17,554 bases of DNA from an uncultured Gammaproteobacteria bacterium (GTDB lineage Bacteria; Pseudomonadota; Gammaproteobacteria; Pseudomonadales; Azotimanducaceae_A), in NCBI GenBank assembly GCA_913049565.1, contig CAJWZG010000031.1, forward strand, positions 1 to 17,554, written 5' to 3'. A model generated the notes under the pieces. The model worked only from the letters and a program-made list of their open reading frames with translations, was not told where the DNA came from and searched no databases. Of this stretch, positions 7,442-14,596 are shown one piece after another; the first letter of the stretch is position 1; the number at the start of each line of letters is the position of its first letter. The translations under genes were made by a program, and so were the position numbers.

Positions 7442-10123
7442 CTAAAACAGATCGACTGGGCGTATGTCCTCAACATTTGTCTCTTGTCGCTTCAACGTCG
7501 ACGATGCGTCTGGGGCACTTTCCGCTAAAAACACCTCATCGACGGACGTGGAATCAACGGATGAAGTTGGGATGCCTGTCTCCTTGTCGACCCGCAGGTT
7601 GACGACACCCGGCGGTTGCAGCATGAGTGTTTCGGGGACGCCTGCCAGCGCTTCGTCCATGAAGTCGATCCAGATGGGCAGAGGAATGTTTGAGCCGTAA
7701 GCATTGCGGCCCAAGGGTTGCTGATCTTTGAAGCCGACCCAAACGCTGGCTACCAGTGATGAATTAAAGCCGTTAAACCATGTGTCGGAGGCGTCATTAG
7801 TTGTCCCCGTTTTGCCGGCGAGGTCGTTTCTGCCCAGTGTGCGCGCACGTCTGCCTGTGCCCAGCTTGATCACATCACGCAGCATCGATTGCATGATGAA
7901 TGCATTGCGTTCGTCCAAGACTTGCTCTGCAGCGATTTGTGTGGCTGCTCGGTTCGCTGCAACTTTAGGGGCGTTTAGCAGCGCATCCAGCGGCGAGCTA
8001 TCGAGCCATTGCCGGAGCTGCAATTGATTCATCTGCGGTTCGTCTTTTTCTTTTACCGTTTTTTGTGAGGTCTGTGTTTGTGCTTCGCAGTTCTTGCAGA
8101 CTGTCGCAGGGTTGGCGGCGTACAGCACGTTGCCTTGCTGATCGATCAATCGATCTATGATGTATGGCTCAACTAAGTATCCGCCGTTGGCTAAAACACC
8201 GTAGGCTTGAATCATGTCTACTGGGGCCACAGTCATCGTGCCGCCGCCAAGGGCGAGCTGGGTGTTGCGGGGAAATGACGTCATATCGAAGCCAAATTGG
8301 CTAACGTCTTCAAGTACTTTGCCAGCACCAATTTTCAGCAGGACACGCATCGAAACTAAATTGATAGAGCGGTAGAGGGCCTCTCTCAGTCGAGTGGGAC
8401 CGTTGTAGCGGTTGTTGTCGTTTTCTGGACGGTACTGAGATTCGAGGTTTGAGTCCTCAAAGACCAAGGGAGCATCAAGAAAAATATCAGCGGGGGAAAT
8501 ACCCCTGCTCAGTGCCGAACTGTAGACAAAGGGTTTGAACCCGGACCCCGGCTGGCGCTGGGCTTGAAGGGCATAGTTATACTGATTTAGGTAGAAGTCA
8601 TAGCCTCCCACCAAGGCGCGCACTGCCCCGTCGATTGGATCCATGGCGATCAAGGCGCCTTGAATTTCGGGTAGTTGGGTGAGTAAAAATACTCGCTCTT
8701 CGTCGGAATCCTGTATGGAGTCTTGGGTTGCTAAACTCGAATTTGCAGCCCCTGTTTCTACTCTAACAATGTCGCCTACCTGTAAAATCTGACTCATCTT
8801 GGTTGGTCGGGGGCCACGTTCGTCGACGGATATGTACGCCCGAGCCCAGCGGCTATCGGCCAGCCGCAACCTACCAAGGCCAGCCTGACTCGCTAGAACT
8901 AGCGCGCTGTTCCCGCTCACTTGCAGCACGATTGCTGGGGCTTGCTCTGAATAGGCGTCGACAGTGCTAAGGCGTTCTAATAACGCCTCGTGTAGCACTA
9001 CCAACTCGTCTGCCTGATCTATCGCTGGTTGCTCGATGGCTGCTATCTGAACTGTTTGGGTTTCCTGAGCTGGGGAGTAACTGTCGTCAATTTGTTGGAT
9101 TAGCTCGTCGGAAACTTGGTTTTCAGGGCCGCGATAACCGTGATCGCGGTCGTATTTGATCAAGCCTTTGCGTAAAGCCTTGGTGGCTTCACGCTGTTGC
9201 TGTCCATCGAGCGTGGTGAAAATTTCGTAACCGCCCGTATAGAGATCAGGAACCTCAGCGCCGATTGACTGGCGCGCCCATTCGGCGACATAGGGGCTGG
9301 GTAGGTCGAGTTCGCGGGCGTAAACCCTTGCAGTAATGGGCTGAGCTGCAGCAAGTTCGTACTCGTCTCGAGAAATTGAATCTTGCGCTAGCATGCGGCT
9401 AAGCACTTGATTGCGGCGGCGTAACGCCCATTCAGGTCCGTTGATTGGATTTCCTGCCTCAGGCCGCTGAGGTATGCCTGCCAGCATGGCGAGCTGCGCT
9501 AGAGAAAGCTCATTCAATGGTTTGCCATAGTAGGTAACAGCTGCGGCTTGGGCGCCGTAAGCGCGTTTGCCAAAAGGTACGAGATTGATATAAAGCTCGA
9601 GAATTTCTTGCTTGGTCAGCTCTTGCTCAATTTTTAGCGACAGCAGCATTTCTTTGAATTTTCGCAGGAAGCTGCGTTCTAAGGTGAAAGAGACATTGCG
9701 TGCAAGCTGCATCGTTATAGTGCTCGCGCCGCCAAGTCGATTGTTGTTGAAGCCAACCATCCGTGCGCCCAATTGGATCAGATCATTGGCCAGCGATATG
9801 TAGTCGATGCCGCTGTGCTGGTAGAAACGCTTGTCCTCTGTATCCAGTACTGCGCTGATAAAGGTTTCTGGGACATCTTCAATAGCGACCGGAATCAGTC
9901 GACGTTCGCCAAACTCGCCGAGCAGTTCGCCGTCTTTGGCATAAATGCGCAGGGGCGCCTCAATGGACACATTGCGAAAGCTACTGGCTTCCGGGATCTG
10001 CGGATCTAGATAAATGTAAGCACCCGCCATTCCAATCACCAGCGTGCACAGAGTTGCCAAACCGAAGATGGCAAAAAACCTCAGTACGGGATGTTTATGC
10101 AGTGACCGTTGGGCGCTCGTCAT
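7442..10123 (-). CDS. mrcA: Penicillin-binding protein 1A (bifunctional peptidoglycan synthase)
   Basis: Class A PBP that polymerises glycan strands and cross-links them; 893 residues from the ATG at 10123. A signal-anchor membrane helix lies at about 14-38. The GT51 glycosyltransferase domain has catalytic Glu96 in TEDKRFYQHSGID and GGASTITMQLARN at 131-143. An OB-like insert typical of proteobacterial PBP1A spans roughly 330-485. The transpeptidase domain has SGFK at 527-530 (nucleophile Ser527), SIN at 586-588 and KTGTT at 771-775. Residues about 672-735 are a polar insert carrying CKNC (676-679). The frame extends 41 residues upstream to 10246, but that stretch lacks family similarity, and MTSAQRSLHKHP followed by the anchor is the natural start. 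The gene is divergent from aroK; the pil genes usually placed between them are absent. Confidence 0.96.
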   Translation of the reverse strand: MTSAQRSLHKHPVLRFFAIFGLATLCTLVIGMAGAYIYLDPQIPEASSFRNVSIEAPLRIYAKDGELLGEFGERRLIPVAIEDVPETFISAVLDTEDKRFYQHSGIDYISLANDLIQLGARMVGFNNNRLGGASTITMQLARNVSFTLERSFLRKFKEMLLSLKIEQELTKQEILELYINLVPFGKRAYGAQAAAVTYYGKPLNELSLAQLAMLAGIPQRPEAGNPINGPEWALRRRNQVLSRMLAQDSISRDEYELAAAQPITARVYARELDLPSPYVAEWARQSIGAEVPDLYTGGYEIFTTLDGQQQREATKALRKGLIKYDRDHGYRGPENQVSDELIQQIDDSYSPAQETQTVQIAAIEQPAIDQADELVVLHEALLERLSTVDAYSEQAPAIVLQVSGNSALVLASQAGLGRLRLADSRWARAYISVDERGPRPTKMSQILQVGDIVRVETGAANSSLATQDSIQDSDEERVFLLTQLPEIQGALIAMDPIDGAVRALVGGYDFYLNQYNYALQAQRQPGSGFKPFVYSSALSRGISPADIFLDAPLVFEDSNLESQYRPENDNNRYNGPTRLREALYRSINLVSMRVLLKIGAGKVLEDVSQFGFDMTSFPRNTQLALGGGTMTVAPVDMIQAYGVLANGGYLVEPYIIDRLIDQQGNVLYAANPATVCKNCEAQTQTSQKTVKEKDEPQMNQLQLRQWLDSSPLDALLNAPKVAANRAATQIAAEQVLDERNAFIMQSMLRDVIKLGTGRRARTLGRNDLAGKTGTTNDASDTWFNGFNSSLVASVWVGFKDQQPLGRNAYGSNIPLPIWIDFMDEALAGVPETLMLQPPGVVNLRVDKETGIPTSSVDSTSVDEVFLAESAPDASSTLKRQETNVEDIRPVDLF

Positions 10124-10165
10124 TTGACTTGTTCGGGTAACCAAAAATACTGAGTTGCAAGAATG

Positions 10166-10174
10166 AGCATAGCA
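10166..10174 (-). promoter_or_regulatory. Candidate extended -10 promoter element of mrcA
   Basis: On the minus strand TGCTATGCT matches the extended -10 pattern TGnTATnnT. Transcription would begin near 10159, about 36 bases ahead of the mrcA ATG. No good -35 hexamer is seen at the expected distance, which extended -10 promoters can tolerate. It also supports 10123 over the longer frame to 10246 as the start, because the extra codons would lie upstream of this site. Confidence 0.35.
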
Positions 10175-10299
10175 AACCCGATGTGGCAGAGCACTGCTGC
10201 GCAGGTTTCCGCAGGCTGCACTTTCTATGGCAAGTGACTTACACAATTGAGAGCCGAGAGGACTAGAGCCTTGTTGAGCGGACGAGTGACTATGGGTGC

Positions 10300-10641
10300 A
10301 TGAACCCTGTGACGCTTAGACAGCTCTATGGGCGCATTGCGCGTCCAAGTTTTACTTTTGGCCTTTACGTCGGTCGACGAAGCATTTGGTTTTGCTTGCT
10401 CTCGCGGAACCGTCGGCCTTTCCGTTCAGATAGCCGTTCAAATTACCCGCGCTGTTACCAATCGCGCTTAGCGCTCTCCGATAGCGAGAACCTTACAGAA
10501 CAATTCGCGGAGATTGATGTGGTTATTCGCGACCGTATCGGTATTCGGCTGGATCAGGCGAGTTGTTGGCTGGGTACATCAGCAGCCGAAATGCTCGCTC
10601 AGCCAATGAGCCGCGCGCCCAAGCCAGTGATCACTAAGTGA
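10300..10641 (+). pseudogene. Uncertain small ORF between mrcA and aroK; possible decayed pilM-like remnant
   Basis: The only ORF of note in the 580-base interval 10124-10703 (113 codons, ATG start). I do not recognise a family with confidence. Residues 17-36 (PSFTFGLYVGRRSIWFCLLS) loosely resemble the first strand-turn-strand of the actin-like pilus protein PilM. LSDSENLTEQFAEID at about 60-74 loosely resembles PilM's LSDDELEEQ segment. Between these, the frame starting at ATG 10328 reads more plausibly (SVQIAVQITRAVTNRA, then TAG), as expected if frameshifts had occurred. The position, divergent from mrcA and just before aroK, is where pilM sits in Pseudomonas. It may equally be a chance frame. 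No ribosome binding site is evident. The rest of the interval shows only the mrcA promoter candidate and no clear aroK promoter. Confidence 0.3.
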
Positions 10642-10703
10642 CTATCCATTGCTGTTAGCCAATAGTGCGGGTCAGGCCTACAGTGTTGCATTACACTATT
10701 GTC

Positions 10704-11246
10704 ATGAGCACGCAAAATATTTTTTTGATTGGCCTGATGGCTGTGGGTAAAAGCACAGTAGGCCGTCAGCTTGCGCAGTCGTTGCAGATGCCGTTTTTTG
10801 ATGCAGACCAAGAAATTGAAACTCGCGCTGGAGCGGAAATCTCCTGGATCTTTGATGTGGAAGGCGAAAGCGGTTTCCGAGACCGGGAAGCCGCTGTCAT
10901 CGACGATCTAACCCGACGCACGGGAATTGTTCTTGCCACTGGTGGTGGTGTGGTTTTGCGGCAGGAAAATCGTCAGCATTTGGCGGCGCGGGGTCTTGTC
11001 ATCTACCTAGACAGCCCGATCGAAAAACTGATTGCCCGCACTCGACGCGATACTAAGCGACCTCTACTGCAGACAGGTAATCCCGCAAAAACGTTGCGCG
11101 ATCTTCAGCAAAAGCGCGGTCCGCTTTACGCTGAAATCGCAGACCATCGGGTCGTAACCGATCATCGAGGTGCAGGTGCTGTCACAAAAAAAATTCTGAA
11201 ATTGCTTAATAGCAGTCACAGCGATCAGCCAAAGGTGCACTCATGA
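10704..11246 (+). CDS. aroK: Shikimate kinase
   Basis: Phosphorylates shikimate with ATP in the aromatic amino acid pathway; 180 residues. The P-loop GLMAVGKST is at 10-18 (commonly GPMGAGKST in the family). Asp33/Asp35 of FDADQEIE and Arg59 of FRDREA are shikimate and magnesium ligands, the GGG motif is at 80-82, and lid Arg119 lies in DTKRPLL. The open frame reaches back to 10665, but ATG 10704 gives the normal N-terminus [12 protein letters not shown]. No ribosome binding site is visible before it. It overlaps aroB by four bases (ATGA at 11243-11246), the usual coupled aroKB arrangement. Cytoplasmic. The last 15 residues are polar and variable. Confidence 0.97.
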   Translation: MSTQNIFLIGLMAVGKSTVGRQLAQSLQMPFFDADQEIETRAGAEISWIFDVEGESGFRDREAAVIDDLTRRTGIVLATGGGVVLRQENRQHLAARGLVIYLDSPIEKLIARTRRDTKRPLLQTGNPAKTLRDLQQKRGPLYAEIADHRVVTDHRGAGAVTKKILKLLNSSHSDQPKVHS

Positions 11247-12361
11247 AGCCTGTGAGCTCTGCTGGCTACCAAACCCTGAACGTAGAGTTAGGCGAACGCG
11301 CCTACCCAATTTATGTGGGCGATGTGGGTATGCAGAACACTGATGCATTATCTGCACTGCTCAAGCCATTGATAGCAGGACAGCAGGTGGCTGTAGTCAC
11401 CAATGAAACCATTGCGCCGCTCTATCTTGAACCTGTGCTGCAAGCGCTGGGTCAAAGACAGGTCGATGTTTACCAACTGCCGGACGGTGAAGTCCATAAA
11501 TCTCTTCAGAGTTTTGAGCGGATTAGCACTTTCCTGTTAGAAGCTAAACATAATCGCAGCACTTGCTTGATCGCCTTAGGTGGAGGGGTTGTAGGAGACC
11601 TGTGCGGCTTTGTGGCCGCGACATTTCAACGCGGCGTTGATTTTATTCAAATGCCGACCACACTGCTGGCTCAGGTCGACTCTTCAGTCGGCGGAAAAAC
11701 CGCGGTTAATCACCCGGTTGGCAAGAACATGATTGGTGCGTTTTACCAGCCCAAGGCGGTACTGGCTGATACATCCGTACTAACGACTCTTCCTGACCGC
11801 GAGTACGCCGCAGGACTCGCCGAAGTGATCAAGTACGGGGTAATAGACGACGTTGAGTTTTTTGAATGGCTTGAAGCCAACGTGCTAACGCTTTTGGAGC
11901 GATCGCCACAAGCGTTACGCCACGTAATTTTGCGCTCCTGTGCCAGTAAAGCGAAGGTCGTGAGCGAAGACGAACGCGAGTCAGGCCGACGTGCAATTCT
12001 CAATTTTGGTCATACTTTTGGTCATGCGATTGAAAAACTAGCCGGTTATGGCCACTGGTTACATGGTGAGGCTGTGGCTATCGGTATGGTGATGGCCGCC
12101 GAGCTCTCGGTAGCCCACTGTGGATTGGCTGAGGCTGAAGCTCTGCGTATTCGCCACCTGATCGACCGGCTGGGATTGCCTGTATCGTTGGGTGAGAACC
12201 AACTCGATCTCGATGCGATGGTTGAAGCCATGGGTATGGATAAAAAAGTCAGCGACGGTCGATTGCGTTTTGTACTGGCGCGCAGTCTGGGTGATGTAGT
12301 GGTTAGCGATAACGTGGGCGCACAGACGCTGCACCAAGTCCTGGCCGGTCAGTTATCGTGA
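11243..12361 (+). CDS. aroB: 3-dehydroquinate synthase
   Basis: NAD-dependent, metal-dependent enzyme that converts DAHP to 3-dehydroquinate, the second shikimate step; 372 residues, normal length. Conserved parts are DGEVHKS from 81, GGGVVGD at 113-119 (NAD binding), [20 protein letters not shown] at 137-156, and AEVIKYG at 193-199. The metal ligands are Glu194, His257 ([11 protein letters not shown]) and His274 (HWLHGEA). Start ATG overlaps the aroK stop, and the stop overlaps the GTG of the following SPOR gene (GTGA at 12358-12361), so aroK, aroB and the SPOR gene form one tightly coupled operon. All key residues are present. Confidence 0.98.
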   Translation: MKPVSSAGYQTLNVELGERAYPIYVGDVGMQNTDALSALLKPLIAGQQVAVVTNETIAPLYLEPVLQALGQRQVDVYQLPDGEVHKSLQSFERISTFLLEAKHNRSTCLIALGGGVVGDLCGFVAATFQRGVDFIQMPTTLLAQVDSSVGGKTAVNHPVGKNMIGAFYQPKAVLADTSVLTTLPDREYAAGLAEVIKYGVIDDVEFFEWLEANVLTLLERSPQALRHVILRSCASKAKVVSEDERESGRRAILNFGHTFGHAIEKLAGYGHWLHGEAVAIGMVMAAELSVAHCGLAEAEALRIRHLIDRLGLPVSLGENQLDLDAMVEAMGMDKKVSDGRLRFVLARSLGDVVVSDNVGAQTLHQVLAGQLS

Positions 12362-12768
12362 ATGGATGCTGCTTACGCGACTTTGCCTCTGGATTGGCGC
12401 AGCCATTGTTGCTGGCATGCATTATTTTGGGGGCTTTGAAGTCGCAGGCGGCGGTCAACAACGCCGAGTGGGTTATGCGTCAACCGCCGCAAGCATTTAC
12501 CATTCAGCTCATTGCAGTTTCATCCCAAGAACAGGCCGAACTTTTCGTTGAGAGCGAGACTGTGTTGAATGAGTATCCTCTCGCAATCTACCGCTACCAG
12601 AAGCAGGGAAAATTGCTGTACGCGGTCAGTCTGGGTAGTTTCATAGACTTGCAAACCACAGAGCAAACAAGAGAGGAGCTCCCCGTGCGCTTAGCTGCAG
12701 TCAGCAAAACTTGGTTGCGTCGGATGGACGAAGTGCAGGCCCAGATTCGAACGACGCTACAACGTTAG
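12358..12768 (+). CDS. Small exported SPOR-domain protein in the DamX position
   Basis: A 136-residue protein started by GTG at 12358, overlapping the aroB stop (GTGA). About residues 1-31 look like a signal peptide: short n-region with Arg7, hydrophobic [15 protein letters not shown], and a possible cleavage site SQA/AV. LLAC resembles a lipobox but lies mid-hydrophobic core, so signal peptidase I is more likely. The rest is a SPOR domain ([17 protein letters not shown] at 47-63, LYAVSLGSF at 87-95, then [13 protein letters not shown]), with the WxRR-xxxVQ ending common in AroB-linked SPOR proteins. In E. coli the gene here is damX, with a cytoplasmic part, membrane anchor and SPOR domain (428 residues). 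This version has only the periplasmic septal-peptidoglycan-binding part. Whether it still acts in division is inference. Confidence 0.8.
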   Translation: MNGCCLRDFASGLAQPLLLACIILGALKSQAAVNNAEWVMRQPPQAFTIQLIAVSSQEQAELFVESETVLNEYPLAIYRYQKQGKLLYAVSLGSFIDLQTTEQTREELPVRLAAVSKTWLRRMDEVQAQIRTTLQR

Positions 12769-12770
12769 AG

Positions 12771-13048
12771 GCTGCAACGGTGGATGTGCGTAAAAGCGCG
12801 CTGAGCATCAATGGCGATGAAAGCGTCGCGTGGTATCAATCGTCCGACGAGGTAAAGCGCGGGTTCTGTCGAAATTGTGGATCGACTCTTCTCTGGATGC
12901 CCGAGCTAGTTGGCTATAAGTGGATCGGTGTGTCCGCATCACTATTCGACGAACCGATGCCCGACAAAATTTACAAACAACGTTTGTTGCCGACAAGGGG
13001 AACTATTACACCATTGGTGATGGGCTGCCTCAGCATGGCGAATACTGA
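12771..13048 (+). pseudogene. GFA-family (glutathione-dependent formaldehyde-activating-like) remnant, 5'-truncated and frameshifted
   Basis: The frame from 12771 reads VRKSALSINGDESVAWYQSS, then GFCRNCGSTLLW and GYKWIGVSASLFDEPMPDK, the C-terminal half of a GFA-fold zinc protein, including the CxxC of GFCRNCGS. At about 12980-12986 the reading shifts: the other frame continues as FVADKGNYYTIGDGLPQHGE and stops with TGA at 13046-13048, the expected family ending. A loss of one base (or gain of two) explains this. The N-terminal half, roughly 55-60 residues with the other zinc cysteines, is missing, because the sequence upstream is the intact SPOR gene. There is no convincing start codon or ribosome binding site. 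GFA-family proteins are often of unknown substrate, so no function is assigned. It lies at the meeting point of the aroKB operon and gltD. Confidence 0.85.
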
Positions 13049-13062
13049 TAGCACAGCATTGC

Positions 13063-14526
13063 TTAGGGCAGCTCGGTAACACCCATCAGATGTCGATCGA
13101 TCTCTCGCGCAGCTTCACGACCCTCATTGATCGCCCGAACAACCAAGGACTGTCCGCGTCGGCAGTCGCCGGCGACAAAGATGTTATCGACATTGGTTTT
13201 GTAGCAGCCGTATTTGGCCTTAAAGTTTGAGCGCTCGTCGTACTCGATGCCCAGTGCATCGGACGGGGCATGATCAGGCCCCAGAAAGCCCATGGCCAAA
13301 AACACTAGGTCAGCCGGCCAATCTTTTTCTGATCCGGGAACGTTCTCAAACTTGCCGTCTTTCATTTCGACTTCCACGGTGCGCACACCGGTTAGCTTGC
13401 CTTGCTCGTTACCCAAAAAGCATAGGGAGGAGACAGAATAAACTCTGGGATCTTCGCCCTGTACTTCGGCTGCTTCCTCATGACCATAATCGACGCGGAA
13501 TATTTTCGGCCAAGTTGGCCAAGGGTTGTTGGCATCGCGGCTTTCGGGTGGTTTGGGGAACAGTTCAAAGTTCACTAGGCTTTTGCATCCGTGTCGCAGC
13601 GATGTGCCAATGCAGTCGGTGCCTGTATCCCCTCCACCGATCACAATGACGTCTTTGCCCTTGGCAGAAATATGATTGCCGTCTTGCAGATCTGAATCCA
13701 ACAGGCTTTTGGTGTTGGCGCTCAAGAAATCCATAGCGAAATGAACGCCTTGAAATTCTCTGCCCTCTATCGGTAAGTCTCTGGGTATCGTTGCACCAGT
13801 TGTTAGGAGCACGGTGTCGTGTTCCTGCTGTAGCTGCGTTACAGAGACGCTGTCATCGCTACCATCACCCACCGACGTTCCTGTAACGAAAGTAATACCG
13901 GCATCGCGCAGCAAGTTAACGCGGCGCTCAACCACATCTTCCTTACCCAGCTTCATGTTCGGGATACCGTACATCAGCAGTCCGCCCACTCGGTCAGCGC
14001 GTTCATAAACGGTGACGTTATGCCCGACACGATTGAGTTGCTCTGCGGCGGCTAATCCAGCCGGGCCTGAGCCAACGACCGCAATCGTTTTGCCTGTTCG
14101 GGTATCAGGTGTGTTTGGGGTTACCCAACCTTCCTCGAATCCTCGGTCGATAATGGCCATCTCAATATTCTTGATGGTAACTGCCGGGTCTGTGATGCCC
14201 AGCACGCAGGAGCCTTCGCAAGGCGCTGGACAAACACGCCCGGTGAATTCGGGAAAGTTATTGGTTTTTTGTAATCGATCCAGAGCCTCGCGCCATTCAT
14301 CACGAAAGACCAAATCGTTGAATTCGGGTATCAGGTTATGAATCGGGCAGCCTTCTTCTGACTGGCAGAAAGGCACACCGCAGTCCATGCATCTCGCACT
14401 TTGAGTACTCAAACGCTGCACGTCATGATTGGTGTAGATTTCGTTGAAATCCAATAGCCGTTCTTTTGCCGGCCGATAAGGGGCTGCTTGTCGCGGAAAC
14501 TCAATAAAACCTGTGGGCTTACCCAT
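13063..14526 (-). CDS. gltD: Glutamate synthase (NADPH) small subunit
   Basis: Flavoprotein subunit that passes electrons from NADPH to GltB; 487 residues, somewhat longer than the E. coli protein (472). The N-terminal iron-sulfur region has cysteines 46, 49, 54, 60 and 99, 103, 107 ([24 protein letters not shown]). The FAD-binding GSGPAG is at 152-157 with [16 protein letters not shown] following. The second dinucleotide motif [11 protein letters not shown] is at 297-307 (NADPH). The C-terminal FAD segment [19 protein letters not shown] is present near the end ([13 protein letters not shown]). It follows gltB by 70 bases on the same strand, the normal gltBD order. Its stop lies 14 bases from the end of the GFA remnant, facing the aroKB operon. 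Confidence 0.97.
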   Translation of the reverse strand: MGKPTGFIEFPRQAAPYRPAKERLLDFNEIYTNHDVQRLSTQSARCMDCGVPFCQSEEGCPIHNLIPEFNDLVFRDEWREALDRLQKTNNFPEFTGRVCPAPCEGSCVLGITDPAVTIKNIEMAIIDRGFEEGWVTPNTPDTRTGKTIAVVGSGPAGLAAAEQLNRVGHNVTVYERADRVGGLLMYGIPNMKLGKEDVVERRVNLLRDAGITFVTGTSVGDGSDDSVSVTQLQQEHDTVLLTTGATIPRDLPIEGREFQGVHFAMDFLSANTKSLLDSDLQDGNHISAKGKDVIVIGGGDTGTDCIGTSLRHGCKSLVNFELFPKPPESRDANNPWPTWPKIFRVDYGHEEAAEVQGEDPRVYSVSSLCFLGNEQGKLTGVRTVEVEMKDGKFENVPGSEKDWPADLVFLAMGFLGPDHAPSDALGIEYDERSNFKAKYGCYKTNVDNIFVAGDCRRGQSLVVRAINEGREAAREIDRHLMGVTELP

Positions 14527-14596
14527 ATACTTACTCTTGTCTTTCTCTACTCGTGGTCATAGCTGCGCGGAGCCTCAACGGCTTCGCTTTTGGGCG

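Noticed and set aside
7723..8119. PBP1A insert at about residues 672-735 with CKNC as a novel zinc site
   Set aside because: Polar inserts with a CxxC before the KTGT motif are, as far as I recall, usual in proteobacterial PBP1A, so I see no reason to call it new.
10124..10246. 41-residue N-terminal extension of PBP1A
   Set aside because: It would put cysteine-rich, non-conserved sequence before the signal anchor and overlaps the extended -10 candidate. ATG 10123 gives a normal PBP1A start.
10692..10697. TACACT as a -10 element giving a leaderless aroK transcript
   Set aside because: There is no matching -35 hexamer, and the hexamer match is too weak to support a leaderless message.
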